The position numbers and the translations under genes were made by a program. Positions 24,982 to 33,210 of a DNA stretch of 64,000 bases are shown in pieces. How positions within the stretch are numbered: the first letter of the stretch is position 1; every line of letters starts with the position of its first letter. The notes under the pieces are model-generated. The model did no database searches, was not told the DNA's origin, and was given only the letters and a program-made list of their open reading frames with translations. The stretch comes from an uncultured Muribaculaceae bacterium (lineage in GTDB: Bacteria; Bacteroidota; Bacteroidia; Bacteroidales; Muribaculaceae), in the NCBI GenBank assembly GCA_904501735.1, contig CAJGBY010000011.1:1-64000 (forward strand), given 5' to 3'.

Positions 24982-25995
24982 ATGGATAAAAAGAATAATA
25001 TAAATGAGGCGGAGCGCGAAGATCGTAGATTGCTTGTAGCTCTTGGTGTGCTTGTACTTGTGTTGGTGTGCTTGTTCTTAGTGGGAATGTTTATTATCAA
25101 ACCAGCTACGCCCATAGTGCAAGGTGAGATAGATGCAACCTCGGTGCGTGTGTCGGGGAAATTGCCAGGCCGAGTGAAGCAGTTTTATGTGCAAGAAGGT
25201 GATAGAGTGAAAGCTGGCGATACACTTGCTCACATATATTCATCGACAGTTGATGCCATGTTGTATCAAGCACAATCGATGGCTGATGCTGCTTCGGCTC
25301 AAAATGCGAAGGTGGATGCGGGAACGCGAATGCAAGTAATTAATTCGGCACGCGACTTGTGGATTGAGGCGCAAGCAGCCGAAACTATCGCAAAAAAGAC
25401 TTATGAACGCCTCGAAAATCTAAATAAACAAGGAGTAGTGAGCGAGCAGAAACGAGATGAGGCACTTGCTGCTTATGAAGCATCTGTGGCGCAAGTATCG
25501 GCTGCTAAATCACAGTATGATTTGGCTATAGAAGGGGCGCAGAGGGAAGATAAACTGACTGCTCGTGCCATGAAGAATGCTGCTAAAGGCGGCGTGATGG
25601 AGGTAGAGTCAATTCTTGAGGACCAGTATCTTGTAGCTCCTTGCGATGGGGAGATTTCGGAGATATATCCTCGTGTGGGCGAACTTGTGGCTACTGGTGC
25701 GCCAGTGATGAGTGTGCTGCAGATAGATGATGCGTGGGTGGTATTTAATGTACGTGAGGATAAGCTATCGACACTCACAATGGGAAAGGAAATAGATGTG
25801 ATGATACCTGCACTTGACAAAAAAGTGGTTAAGGCGTGCATATTTTTTATTCGTGACATGGGAAATTATGCCGTGTGGAGTGCTACTAAGGCGGCTGGCG
25901 AATATGATAGCAAGACTTTCGAGGTGAAGGCGCGCCCCATAGAGAGGATAGATAATCTTCGTCTAGGAATGAGTGGTATATTGGTTGAAAGATAA
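24982..25995 (+). CDS. HlyD family periplasmic adaptor (membrane fusion protein)
   Basis: 337 aa. One N-terminal membrane helix (about residues 18-42), then a biotinyl-lipoyl-like half motif (GEIDATSVRVSGKLPGRV, about 51-68), a coiled-coil hairpin of about 120 residues, the second lipoyl half (VAPCDGEISEIYPRVGELV, about 217-235) and a beta-barrel domain. It links the inner-membrane permeases to the TolC channel. The stop codon is six bases before the ATG of the next permease gene. Confidence 0.92.
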   Translation: MDKKNNINEAEREDRRLLVALGVLVLVLVCLFLVGMFIIKPATPIVQGEIDATSVRVSGKLPGRVKQFYVQEGDRVKAGDTLAHIYSSTVDAMLYQAQSMADAASAQNAKVDAGTRMQVINSARDLWIEAQAAETIAKKTYERLENLNKQGVVSEQKRDEALAAYEASVAQVSAAKSQYDLAIEGAQREDKLTARAMKNAAKGGVMEVESILEDQYLVAPCDGEISEIYPRVGELVATGAPVMSVLQIDDAWVVFNVREDKLSTLTMGKEIDVMIPALDKKVVKACIFFIRDMGNYAVWSATKAAGEYDSKTFEVKARPIERIDNLRLGMSGILVER

Positions 25996-26001
25996 TTGTT
26001 T

Positions 26002-27168
26002 ATGAATGTGCTGTGGCAGTCGGTTAAGCGAGGTAGTGTGACACTTATGAGTCGTCCCGTGTTCTATGTGCTGTGTGTTGTGGTTGTTCCGCTCGCAATG
26101 ACGGCATTCTTTGTGTCGTTGTTGGAAAAAGGCGTGGCTGAACATGTACCGAGTGCAGTGGTAGACCTTGATCATAGCGATATGTCGCGCAATGTAACTC
26201 GAAATCTCGGCGCTTTGCAACAAGTAGATATACGATATAAGTTGGATAGCTATGCGCAAGCAATGGATTATGTGAAGCGAGGCGAGATAATGGGCTTTTT
26301 TATGATCCCTGAGAACTTTGGCGAAGATGCACTTGCTGGTCGACATCCCGAATTGACCTATTACATCAATTTTGGCTACATTGTGCCCGGCTCATTGCTT
26401 GTGGAGGGCTATACAACGATGTCGATGCTTGCCAATGGCGCTGTGGTGCAAGGACTGTTGAGTGCAAAAGGAGTGCCTGAGGTAGAGATAAAGCCTGTGC
26501 TTCAGCCGTTTGTCAATCAAGTGCATCTGTTGGGTAATCCGACGATGAATTATGGAGTATATCTTGTGAATTCCTTTGCACCAGGAGTACTTGCACTGAT
26601 GGTGTTGTTGGTTGTAGCTTATAATATAACTGCCGAAATTAAGAATGGTACGACTCGCGAGTGGCTCGATGCTGCGAGTGGCTCAATTGTGGTGGCACTT
26701 GTGGGCAAATTGTTGCCAATAACAATGCTTTTTACGATAGTGGGGTGGACGATGCAACTTGTGTTCTATGGGATAGCACAATATCCGATGAATGGCGAAA
26801 TGTGGGTGATGATGCTTGCAATGTTCTTGCTTGTGGTGGCTTGTGAATCTCTTGCTGTAATAGTGTGTGCCATAGTACCCAATCCTCGTTATGCCTTGTC
26901 GGTGTGCTCATTGATAGGGGTACTTGCGTTTTCGCTTGGAGGATATTCGTTTCCGGTTGAAGATATGTATTCAGGGATTGGTATTTTTAGTCACCTCTTG
27001 CCTATGCGTTATTATTTCTTGATTTATGTCGATCAAGCACTTAATGGATTGGAGTTGGCATATTCGCGAGATTATTTTATGGCTTTGTTGGCGTTTCCGC
27101 TTGTGGCGCTATTGTTCTTGCGCCGACTCAAGAAATCAATGCAACGACCAGTAGTGTATGTCCCATAA
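26002..27168 (+). CDS. ABC-2 type permease (first)
   Basis: 388 aa, counted from the ATG at 26002; an in-frame TTG at 25996 is possible but less likely. Topology is that of ABC-2 exporters (YbhS/YbhR, YhhJ): one N-terminal membrane helix (about residues 20-42), a long periplasmic domain up to about residue 185, then five or six membrane helices, including SLGGYSFPVEDM (about 312-323), a family landmark. It would carry an unidentified substrate out of the cell with the neighbouring TolC and HlyD proteins. No ATP-binding subunit is encoded in the operon. Confidence 0.88.
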   Translation: MNVLWQSVKRGSVTLMSRPVFYVLCVVVVPLAMTAFFVSLLEKGVAEHVPSAVVDLDHSDMSRNVTRNLGALQQVDIRYKLDSYAQAMDYVKRGEIMGFFMIPENFGEDALAGRHPELTYYINFGYIVPGSLLVEGYTTMSMLANGAVVQGLLSAKGVPEVEIKPVLQPFVNQVHLLGNPTMNYGVYLVNSFAPGVLALMVLLVVAYNITAEIKNGTTREWLDAASGSIVVALVGKLLPITMLFTIVGWTMQLVFYGIAQYPMNGEMWVMMLAMFLLVVACESLAVIVCAIVPNPRYALSVCSLIGVLAFSLGGYSFPVEDMYSGIGIFSHLLPMRYYFLIYVDQALNGLELAYSRDYFMALLAFPLVALLFLRRLKKSMQRPVVYVP

Positions 27169-27179
27169 CCGATAATTAG

Positions 27180-28343
27180 ATGAGAAACAGGGTTAGTGAT
27201 ATATTAAAGGTGTGGTGCAATGAATTTAAAGTTGTTCGAGCCGATGCAGGAGTGCTGATATTTCTGTTCTTGTTGCCATTTGCCTATCCGATTGTGTACT
27301 CGGCAATCTACAATCCCGAAGTGGCTCGTGATGTGCCAATTGTGGTAGTTGATGATAGTAGGAGTGGGTTGACAAGAGAATATGCTCGTCAACTCGATGC
27401 TACTCAATGGGTTGAGGCCGTAGGATGTGCTGCAAATATGGAAGAGGCGCGTCGAGCTATGGCCAAAAAAGCATGTTATGCTGTGGTGCGTTTCGAGCGC
27501 GACTTTTCACAGAAAGTAGGGCGAGGAGAGGTGGCGACGGTAGAAGTGTATTGCGATATGAGTTTGTTGTTGCGCTACAAGAGCGTACTTGTGGCGGTTA
27601 CAAGTGTTGCAAGTGAAATGGGGCAATCGATACAAGTGGAACGGATAGCACATTTAGATAATGTTGGCATAGAGCAAGTTGGCGGCGAGCCTATACCATT
27701 TACCCTTGTTCCGATAGGTAATGTGTCGCAAGGACTTGCCACGGCTGTGATGCCAGGAGTATTGGTGCTTATCTTGCAACAATGCCTATTGCTTGCGATA
27801 TGTTTTCTTGGCGCAACATCCCGAGAGCGCGCTCGATTGAATGGCGGAGTAGACCCCATGGAAGTGGCAGGAGTGGGGGCAGTGGCTCGTGTGGTGGGTA
27901 AATCGTTGTGCTATTTTGTGTTGATAATACTGCCAGGCATATTTGTTATTCACTATGTGCTGATGATATTTGATTTTCCACTCAATGGGACTGTGCTTGA
28001 TTTGGTAGTGTTTTTCGCTCCATATTTCTTAGCAGTGATATTCTTTGCAATGGTTGTGCAACGCGCAGTCCCCGATAGAGAAAGCACATTTGTAGTGTTT
28101 GTGTTCACATCGGTCGCATTTGTGTTTTTATCGGGAGTGTCTTGGCCTCGCTATGCTATGAATGAGTTGTGGCAATTTGTGGGCGATTGCATACCGTCGA
28201 CTTGGGGTATAAATGGAGTAGTGGGAATGAATACAGCAGGAGCTACTTTGCAAGAACAATCGGAGCCGTACATTGCTTTGTGGATGCTTGCGATGGTGTA
28301 TTTCGTGATAGCTTTGGTGCTTGAAAAGAGAAAACCGCATTAA
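27180..28343 (+). CDS. ABC-2 type permease (second)
   Basis: 387 aa with the same layout as its upstream neighbour: N-terminal helix (about residues 21-42), periplasmic domain beginning VARDVPIVVVDDSRSG (about 48-63), and C-terminal helices with FLSGVSWPRYAM (about 318-329), the equivalent of the first permease's SLGGYSFP landmark. The two would form a heterodimer. It starts 11 bases after the first permease gene. A hairpin overlaps its stop codon and tRNA-Pro follows on the other strand. Confidence 0.88.
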   Translation: MRNRVSDILKVWCNEFKVVRADAGVLIFLFLLPFAYPIVYSAIYNPEVARDVPIVVVDDSRSGLTREYARQLDATQWVEAVGCAANMEEARRAMAKKACYAVVRFERDFSQKVGRGEVATVEVYCDMSLLLRYKSVLVAVTSVASEMGQSIQVERIAHLDNVGIEQVGGEPIPFTLVPIGNVSQGLATAVMPGVLVLILQQCLLLAICFLGATSRERARLNGGVDPMEVAGVGAVARVVGKSLCYFVLIILPGIFVIHYVLMIFDFPLNGTVLDLVVFFAPYFLAVIFFAMVVQRAVPDRESTFVVFVFTSVAFVFLSGVSWPRYAMNELWQFVGDCIPSTWGINGVVGMNTAGATLQEQSEPYIALWMLAMVYFVIALVLEKRKPH

Positions 28344-28366
28344 AATCAAATGATTTAATGCGGTTT
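28332..28366. terminator. Hairpin between the export operon and tRNA-Pro
   Basis: Stem AAACCGCATTAAA (28332-28344) with TTTAATGCGGTTT (28354-28366), overlapping the permease stop codon. There is no long T-run after it on either strand, so its efficiency is uncertain; it could serve both directions. Confidence 0.6.
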
Positions 28367-28374
28367 GTGCTTAG

Positions 28375-28450
28375 TCGAGATGACAAGATTCGAACTTGCG
28401 ACCACTCGCCCCCCAGACGAGTACTCTAAACCGGGCTGAGCTACATCTCG
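28375..28450 (-). tRNA. tRNA-Pro (GGG anticodon)
   Basis: On the minus strand the acceptor CGAGATG (from 28450) pairs with CATCTCG, discriminator A at 28375. The anticodon arm CTCGT-CTGGGGG-GCGAG gives anticodon GGG. The T arm has GTTCGAATC. CCA is not encoded. Confidence 0.93.
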
Positions 28451-28574
28451 AACTGTTTAGTGATGCAAAGATAAGAATTTTTTGACAAAAGATTGAGAAA
28501 TTTCTACATTTTATGCAACCAAAGGGCGAGTGGTAGCGTCTAATGTGTGTAAAACGATAAATATTGAACTTGAT

Positions 28575-29591
28575 ATGAAAAAGACATTTTTAGCGATAGG
28601 GATAGGAGTGTGTGCTATGACGACATTGATGTCGTGCGATGTAGTAGAGAAGGTTGCATCAATTTATATTGCCGAAGAGGAAGAGGAACTCCCTCTTGTG
28701 TCGAAAATTGTTACTCTTAGTGGCGAGTTTGGCTCGATAGTCAATAATACAGTGGTTGATGTAGATTATGCTCAGGATGCAAATGTGTCGGCAGAATTGT
28801 TTTGTCCTGAAGAATTTCATAAATATATGGTGTTAACCATAGAAAAAGGCACATTGATGATGAATCTTGATCCGTCACTCACTGAACAACAAAAACAAGA
28901 GGTGTCGCGAAAACTGAACAAGAGCGTGTTAGTGCTTACTACGCCTACATTGACTGATGTTGCGGTGAATGGAAGTAGCTATTTTAAAGTGAATGGTGAT
29001 TTACGAGTTGATAAGTTTACTGCTATGATAAATGGCTCGGGTGATATAAACCTTGGAGGATTGCAATGTGCTAAAGGTGATTTCAATGCTGTGGTGAACG
29101 GTAGTGGAGATGTCGTGGTGAGACGAGAGGTAAAAGCCAAACGAGTTGATGTGGCAGTGAATGGCAGTGGTGATGTGAATTGCGATATAATTACTGCCTT
29201 TGATGTAGTGGGGCAAGTGAATGGTAGTGGCGATGTTGTTTTCAATAAATTGGTGTCGGTGAATAATGCCTTTAATGTTAATGGTTCGGGTGATGTGAAA
29301 GCTCGAAATATCGTAGGTGATGAAGTAATAGCAGGCGTTACTGGTAGTGGTGATGTGGTGTTAACTGGCGAATGCGAAAAAGCATCGTTGTTAGTTATAG
29401 GTAGTGGTGATGTGTCGGCTTCAAATCTTATAGCACAAGATGTGGTGGCTTCGGTTACTAATTCTGGTGATATAGTTTGTAATGCTCAACGCACACTCAA
29501 GGCTGAAGTAGGAGGAAATGGTACTTTGAAATATAAAGGTGATGCTAAGATAACAATACAAGGCAAAAAGGATAGTGTGTACAAACTTTAA
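28575..29591 (+). CDS. DUF2807-type lipoprotein with tandem NGSGD repeats
   Basis: 338 aa from the ATG at 28575, which gives a standard lipoprotein signal (MKKTFLAIGIG ... LMSC, lipidated Cys21); an in-frame ATG at 28530 would put 15 residues before the signal and is less likely. From about residue 130 on, a motif NGSGD or close variant recurs about every 19-22 residues: NGSSY, five NGSGD, TGSGD, IGSGD and TNSGD. This is the pattern of the DUF2807 (head GIN domain) family, predicted to form a right-handed beta-helix with one turn per repeat. The family is abundant in Bacteroidota and its function is not known. Surface or periplasmic location is inferred from the lipid anchor. Confidence 0.85.
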   Translation: MKKTFLAIGIGVCAMTTLMSCDVVEKVASIYIAEEEEELPLVSKIVTLSGEFGSIVNNTVVDVDYAQDANVSAELFCPEEFHKYMVLTIEKGTLMMNLDPSLTEQQKQEVSRKLNKSVLVLTTPTLTDVAVNGSSYFKVNGDLRVDKFTAMINGSGDINLGGLQCAKGDFNAVVNGSGDVVVRREVKAKRVDVAVNGSGDVNCDIITAFDVVGQVNGSGDVVFNKLVSVNNAFNVNGSGDVKARNIVGDEVIAGVTGSGDVVLTGECEKASLLVIGSGDVSASNLIAQDVVASVTNSGDIVCNAQRTLKAEVGGNGTLKYKGDAKITIQGKKDSVYKL

Positions 29592-29688
29592 CTCATGTGA
29601 TTGAATTAACTTATTATATATAATAAGGTGTAATAGCATATAAATGTTACATGTTTGGTTTTGAGTGCGCCGAAGATGTGACATAGTT

Positions 29689-29729
29689 AAGCAACCGAGG
29701 GGTAAATGACTCTCGGTTGCTTGTTTTTT
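29689..29729 (+). terminator. Terminator after the NGSGD lipoprotein gene
   Basis: Perfect 11-bp stem AAGCAACCGAG (29689-29699) with CTCGGTTGCTT (29712-29722) followed by a T-run. Confidence 0.88.
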
Positions 29730-29913
29730 GAGTGAGAATGGATAAAAAACAAGGTTAAATTAGCCAATTTTAAAGAAAAATGACAAAATACATGAAAATG
29801 TGATATTGTATAAAAACTAAATACTCATCAACTTACGATTTATTAAAAAATTAAGCAAAAAACTTTCAATTATTAACTTAAGGTAAAAAATAGCTTATAA
29901 AATGAAAGTTTGT

Positions 29914-29936
29914 AATTGTTAATATAATTAACAATT
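29914..29936. repeat. Inverted repeat upstream of the susC promoter
   Basis: AATTGTTAAT (29914-29923) and ATTAACAATT (29927-29936) form a perfect 10-bp dyad around three bases, about 135 bases upstream of the susC -33 box. It has the size of a dimeric regulator site; binding is inferred only. Confidence 0.5.
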
Positions 29937-30068
29937 GAGAAAATATTCAGAAATGCAAAAGAGTGCGCTAAAATGCCTAATTACAGTGATATACCTCAAT
30001 TATGCGAAATTTATAAAATGTTTTCATGTGTAAAAATAGTTAAAAAGGTGTAAATATAAAAGGATGTT

Positions 30069-30100
30069 AATTGTTGTTTGAGTTAAATAGTGTATCTTTG
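30069..30100 (+). promoter_or_regulatory. Promoter of the susCD operon
   Basis: AATTG (30069-30073) as -33 box, 19 bases, TATCTTTG (30093-30100) as -7 box. The leader to the susC start would be about 100 bases. Confidence 0.75.
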
Positions 30101-30210
30101 TGGCTATGTTAAAATCCGAAAATCCCTATTTTGGGGAGTTCTTGGACGAAAACACGCATTAAAAGCGAAAGAGAGTTAAAGTAATATATGTATAATTTTT
30201 ATGTAAAACT

Positions 30211-33183
30211 ATGAGAAAGCTGTTATTCTTATTAATTGCAGTTTGTACCATCGCTTTCGCGGCAGAAGCACGCACAGTGACTGGTAAAGTCGTTAGCGCA
30301 AGCGACAACGAACCTCTTATAGGTGCAACCGTAATGCCAGTAGGCAACGGTCAAGGTGTTGCAACAGACGTTGACGGTGGTTTTGTGCTTAATATCGCAG
30401 ACGGTGTTAAGCAAATAAAAGTGTCTTATGTTGGTTTCCAAACTAAGACAGTGAATGTATCTAACAACATGCTTGTAGCATTGGAATCAAGCGACCACAC
30501 TCTTGATGACGTAGTAGTGGTTGGTTATGGTAGCCAAAAGCGCGAAGCAAAGACTGGTTCTATCACAACAGTGAAGGCTGAAGATATTGCAGACGTACCT
30601 GCAACATCTATCGACAAGATGCTTTCTGGTAAGATGGCTGGTGTGTCAATCACAACAAGCTCTGGTCAGCCAGGTGCATCAACAAGCATTCGTATTCGTG
30701 GTACATCGTCTATCAACTCATCAAACGCTCCTTTGTATGTAGTTGACGGTGTTCCTGTAATGAGTGGTGATTATTCAGATCTTTCTAACACCAACAATGC
30801 TATTGCAACTATTAACCCTAACGACATCGACAATGTAACAGTGTTGAAGGACGCTGCTGCTGCTTCAGTTTACGGTTCTCGTGCTGCAAACGGTGTAATC
30901 TTGATTACAACTAAGAGCGGTAAGGCTGGTAAGAACACATTCAATGTTCGTGCTCGTTATGGTGTATCTTCACTTGCAAACGACAATGGTTTCGGTGTGA
31001 TGTCAGGTCAAGAACTTCTTGAATTCCAACGCGACGCTATTATCAACGCAGGTAAGAACCCGGATGACCCAACAGGTGGTGCAATCTACTATCGTCCTTA
31101 CGAGCTACTTACTCGTGAACAAACTAACTGGATGGACGAATTCACTCGCCTAGGTCAAATGCAAGAATATGAAATCGGTGCATCAGGTGGTTCAGCTAAG
31201 ACTTCATACTATAGCTCATTGCAATTCCACCAAAACCAAGGTATCTACTATGGTTTCGACTATAAGAAATTCGGTGGTCGTATCAATGTAGATCACGAAC
31301 TTAGCCAGTACTTGAAGACAGGTGTACGCGTTAACTTGAACTACACTCAATCAAACGACGTTCCTACTCAAGACCTTTACTATGCTAACCCTGCATTTGC
31401 TGGTATCCAAATCCTTCCTTGGACTCCATTCCTTGACGAAAACGGTAACTACAACACTGATATCCCAGAAAACAGCAACAGCAACCCTCTTGCAACAGCT
31501 GCTTATGATGATCAATCAGAAAGAGTATGGCACATTCAAGGTAATATGTTCTTGGATTGGAAGCCTTTGCGTCAATTGACACTTCGCACTACTAACGCTG
31601 TCGAATTGCGTTGGACTGACGGTCGTCGTTACTGGAGCCAAGAAGCACACAACTATGCTACTGGTTACCCAATTCTTCAAACAACAAACACTCACTACCG
31701 CACACTTACAACATCTAACACTGCTACATGGCAAGATGCTTATGCAGATGTTCACAACTTGCGCGTATTGGTGGGTCAAGAAGCAACTCACGACTTCGGT
31801 AATCAATACTTTATCTATTCACAAGGTTTGAATCCTGATATTCCAAATCACTCAACAGGTACAGCTGGTGCTTACGAAGCTGCTTACAGCGATGTAACAT
31901 CAACACTTCTTTCATTCCTTGGTATTATTGACTATAGCTACGATTCTCGTTACTATGTACAAGCATCAGCTCGTTACGATGGTAGCTCTAAGTTCGGTAA
32001 GAACAACCAATGGGGTTTCTTCTACGCAATTGGTGGTTCTTGGAACCTTCACAACGAAGCATTCGCACAAGACTGGAGAACATGGTTGAACATGGGTAAG
32101 GTTCGTGTGAGCTACGGTGTAAACGGTAACGATGGTATCGGTTCTTACAACCAATATGGTAAGTACTCACCAGCAAGCTACAACGGTATCACAGGTATGC
32201 TTCTTTCAGCTGCTGCTAACGACAACCTATCTTGGGAAAAGAACAAGACATTCAACGTTGGTATCGACTTCGGTTTCGTAAACCGTGTAACAGGTAGCAT
32301 CGACTTCTATACTCGTAAGACAACTGACATGTTGTTGAGCAAGAACCAATCATATACTTCAGGTTTCAGCGCAATCCTTGACAACGTAGGTTCAATGCGC
32401 AACACTGGTATTGAAGCACAAGTTGATGTTAACATCATCCAAAATAAGGACTGGAGTTGGGATCTTGGTTTCAACTTGGCACACAACAAGACAAAGGTTC
32501 TTGACCTTGGTGACGTTGATAAGTTGACAAGTTCTTACTACCACATCGTAGAAGGCAAGAGCCTTTACACATTCTATCTTCGCGACTACTATGGAGTTAA
32601 CCCACAAAACGGTGAAGCTCTATGGCGCACAGAAGATGGTAAGCTATCTAACAATGTATCAGATGCACGCCGCGTATACTGTGGTTCACCAGAACCTAAG
32701 TTGACAGGTGGTATCAACACAACACTTAGCTACAAGGGTATTACTTTGAGCGCTGTAGGTGAATTGAAGTATGGTAACAAGGTGCTTATCGCTGAAAACT
32801 CTATCTTCCAAGCTGACGGTGCTGAAATGAATACAAACCAAGCTAACAGCGCACTTAACTACTGGAAGAAGCCAGGTGATACAGGCTGTAATCCTAAGCC
32901 AGTCGCTAACAACTCAACAAGCTCTATGACTGCTAACTCAACTCGTTTCTTGGAAGATGGTAGCTACTTCCGTATCAAGGATGTAACTCTTTCTTACACA
33001 TTGCCAAAGAACGTACTTAAGAAGGCTTCATTAAGCAATGTTCGCGTATACGGTAGTGCACAAAACTTGTATACATTCCACGATGTTAAGTTCTGGGACC
33101 CAGAACGTGGTATCGATGGTATGGGTTATGGTGTATATCCTGTAACTAAGACTTTCGCAGTGGGTGTTGAAGTAACATTTTAA
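30211..33183 (+). CDS. SusC/RagA family TonB-linked outer membrane protein
   Basis: 990 aa outer-membrane importer working with the SusD lipoprotein and TonB. A signal peptide (about residues 1-20) is followed by a carboxypeptidase-regulatory-like domain (TVTGKVVSASDNEPLIGATV, about 22-41), the TonB-dependent plug (DDVVVVGYGSQKREAKTGSI, about 108-127; YVVDGVPV, about 177-184; SVYGSRAANGVILITTKSG, about 224-242) and a beta-barrel ending in VGVEVTF. The substrate is not evident. No glycoside hydrolase, sulfatase or sensor gene flanks the operon. Codon use points to strong expression. Confidence 0.96.
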   Translation: MRKLLFLLIAVCTIAFAAEARTVTGKVVSASDNEPLIGATVMPVGNGQGVATDVDGGFVLNIADGVKQIKVSYVGFQTKTVNVSNNMLVALESSDHTLDDVVVVGYGSQKREAKTGSITTVKAEDIADVPATSIDKMLSGKMAGVSITTSSGQPGASTSIRIRGTSSINSSNAPLYVVDGVPVMSGDYSDLSNTNNAIATINPNDIDNVTVLKDAAAASVYGSRAANGVILITTKSGKAGKNTFNVRARYGVSSLANDNGFGVMSGQELLEFQRDAIINAGKNPDDPTGGAIYYRPYELLTREQTNWMDEFTRLGQMQEYEIGASGGSAKTSYYSSLQFHQNQGIYYGFDYKKFGGRINVDHELSQYLKTGVRVNLNYTQSNDVPTQDLYYANPAFAGIQILPWTPFLDENGNYNTDIPENSNSNPLATAAYDDQSERVWHIQGNMFLDWKPLRQLTLRTTNAVELRWTDGRRYWSQEAHNYATGYPILQTTNTHYRTLTTSNTATWQDAYADVHNLRVLVGQEATHDFGNQYFIYSQGLNPDIPNHSTGTAGAYEAAYSDVTSTLLSFLGIIDYSYDSRYYVQASARYDGSSKFGKNNQWGFFYAIGGSWNLHNEAFAQDWRTWLNMGKVRVSYGVNGNDGIGSYNQYGKYSPASYNGITGMLLSAAANDNLSWEKNKTFNVGIDFGFVNRVTGSIDFYTRKTTDMLLSKNQSYTSGFSAILDNVGSMRNTGIEAQVDVNIIQNKDWSWDLGFNLAHNKTKVLDLGDVDKLTSSYYHIVEGKSLYTFYLRDYYGVNPQNGEALWRTEDGKLSNNVSDARRVYCGSPEPKLTGGINTTLSYKGITLSAVGELKYGNKVLIAENSIFQADGAEMNTNQANSALNYWKKPGDTGCNPKPVANNSTSSMTANSTRFLEDGSYFRIKDVTLSYTLPKNVLKKASLSNVRVYGSAQNLYTFHDVKFWDPERGIDGMGYGVYPVTKTFAVGVEVTF

Positions 33184-33210
33184 TTAACTAACTAAAGCAG
33201 AATTAAAGAT

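Larger units (their letters stand above)
29592..30068. other. Gene-free AT-rich region upstream of susC
   Basis: No coding frame is credible here. It holds a perfect 18-bp palindrome (29610-29627), the terminator of the lipoprotein gene (29689-29729), and then about 340 bases of very AT-rich DNA with A-tracts. This part includes an inverted repeat (29914-29936) and a wider repeat AACTTTCA (29861-29868) with TGAAAGTT (29903-29910). The susC promoter follows. Confidence 0.7.

Noticed and set aside
28979..29500. Short direct DNA repeats that at first sight resemble a CRISPR array.
   Set aside because: The repeats are in frame, encode NGSGD turns of a lipoprotein, and vary in spacing and sequence; no cas genes are present.
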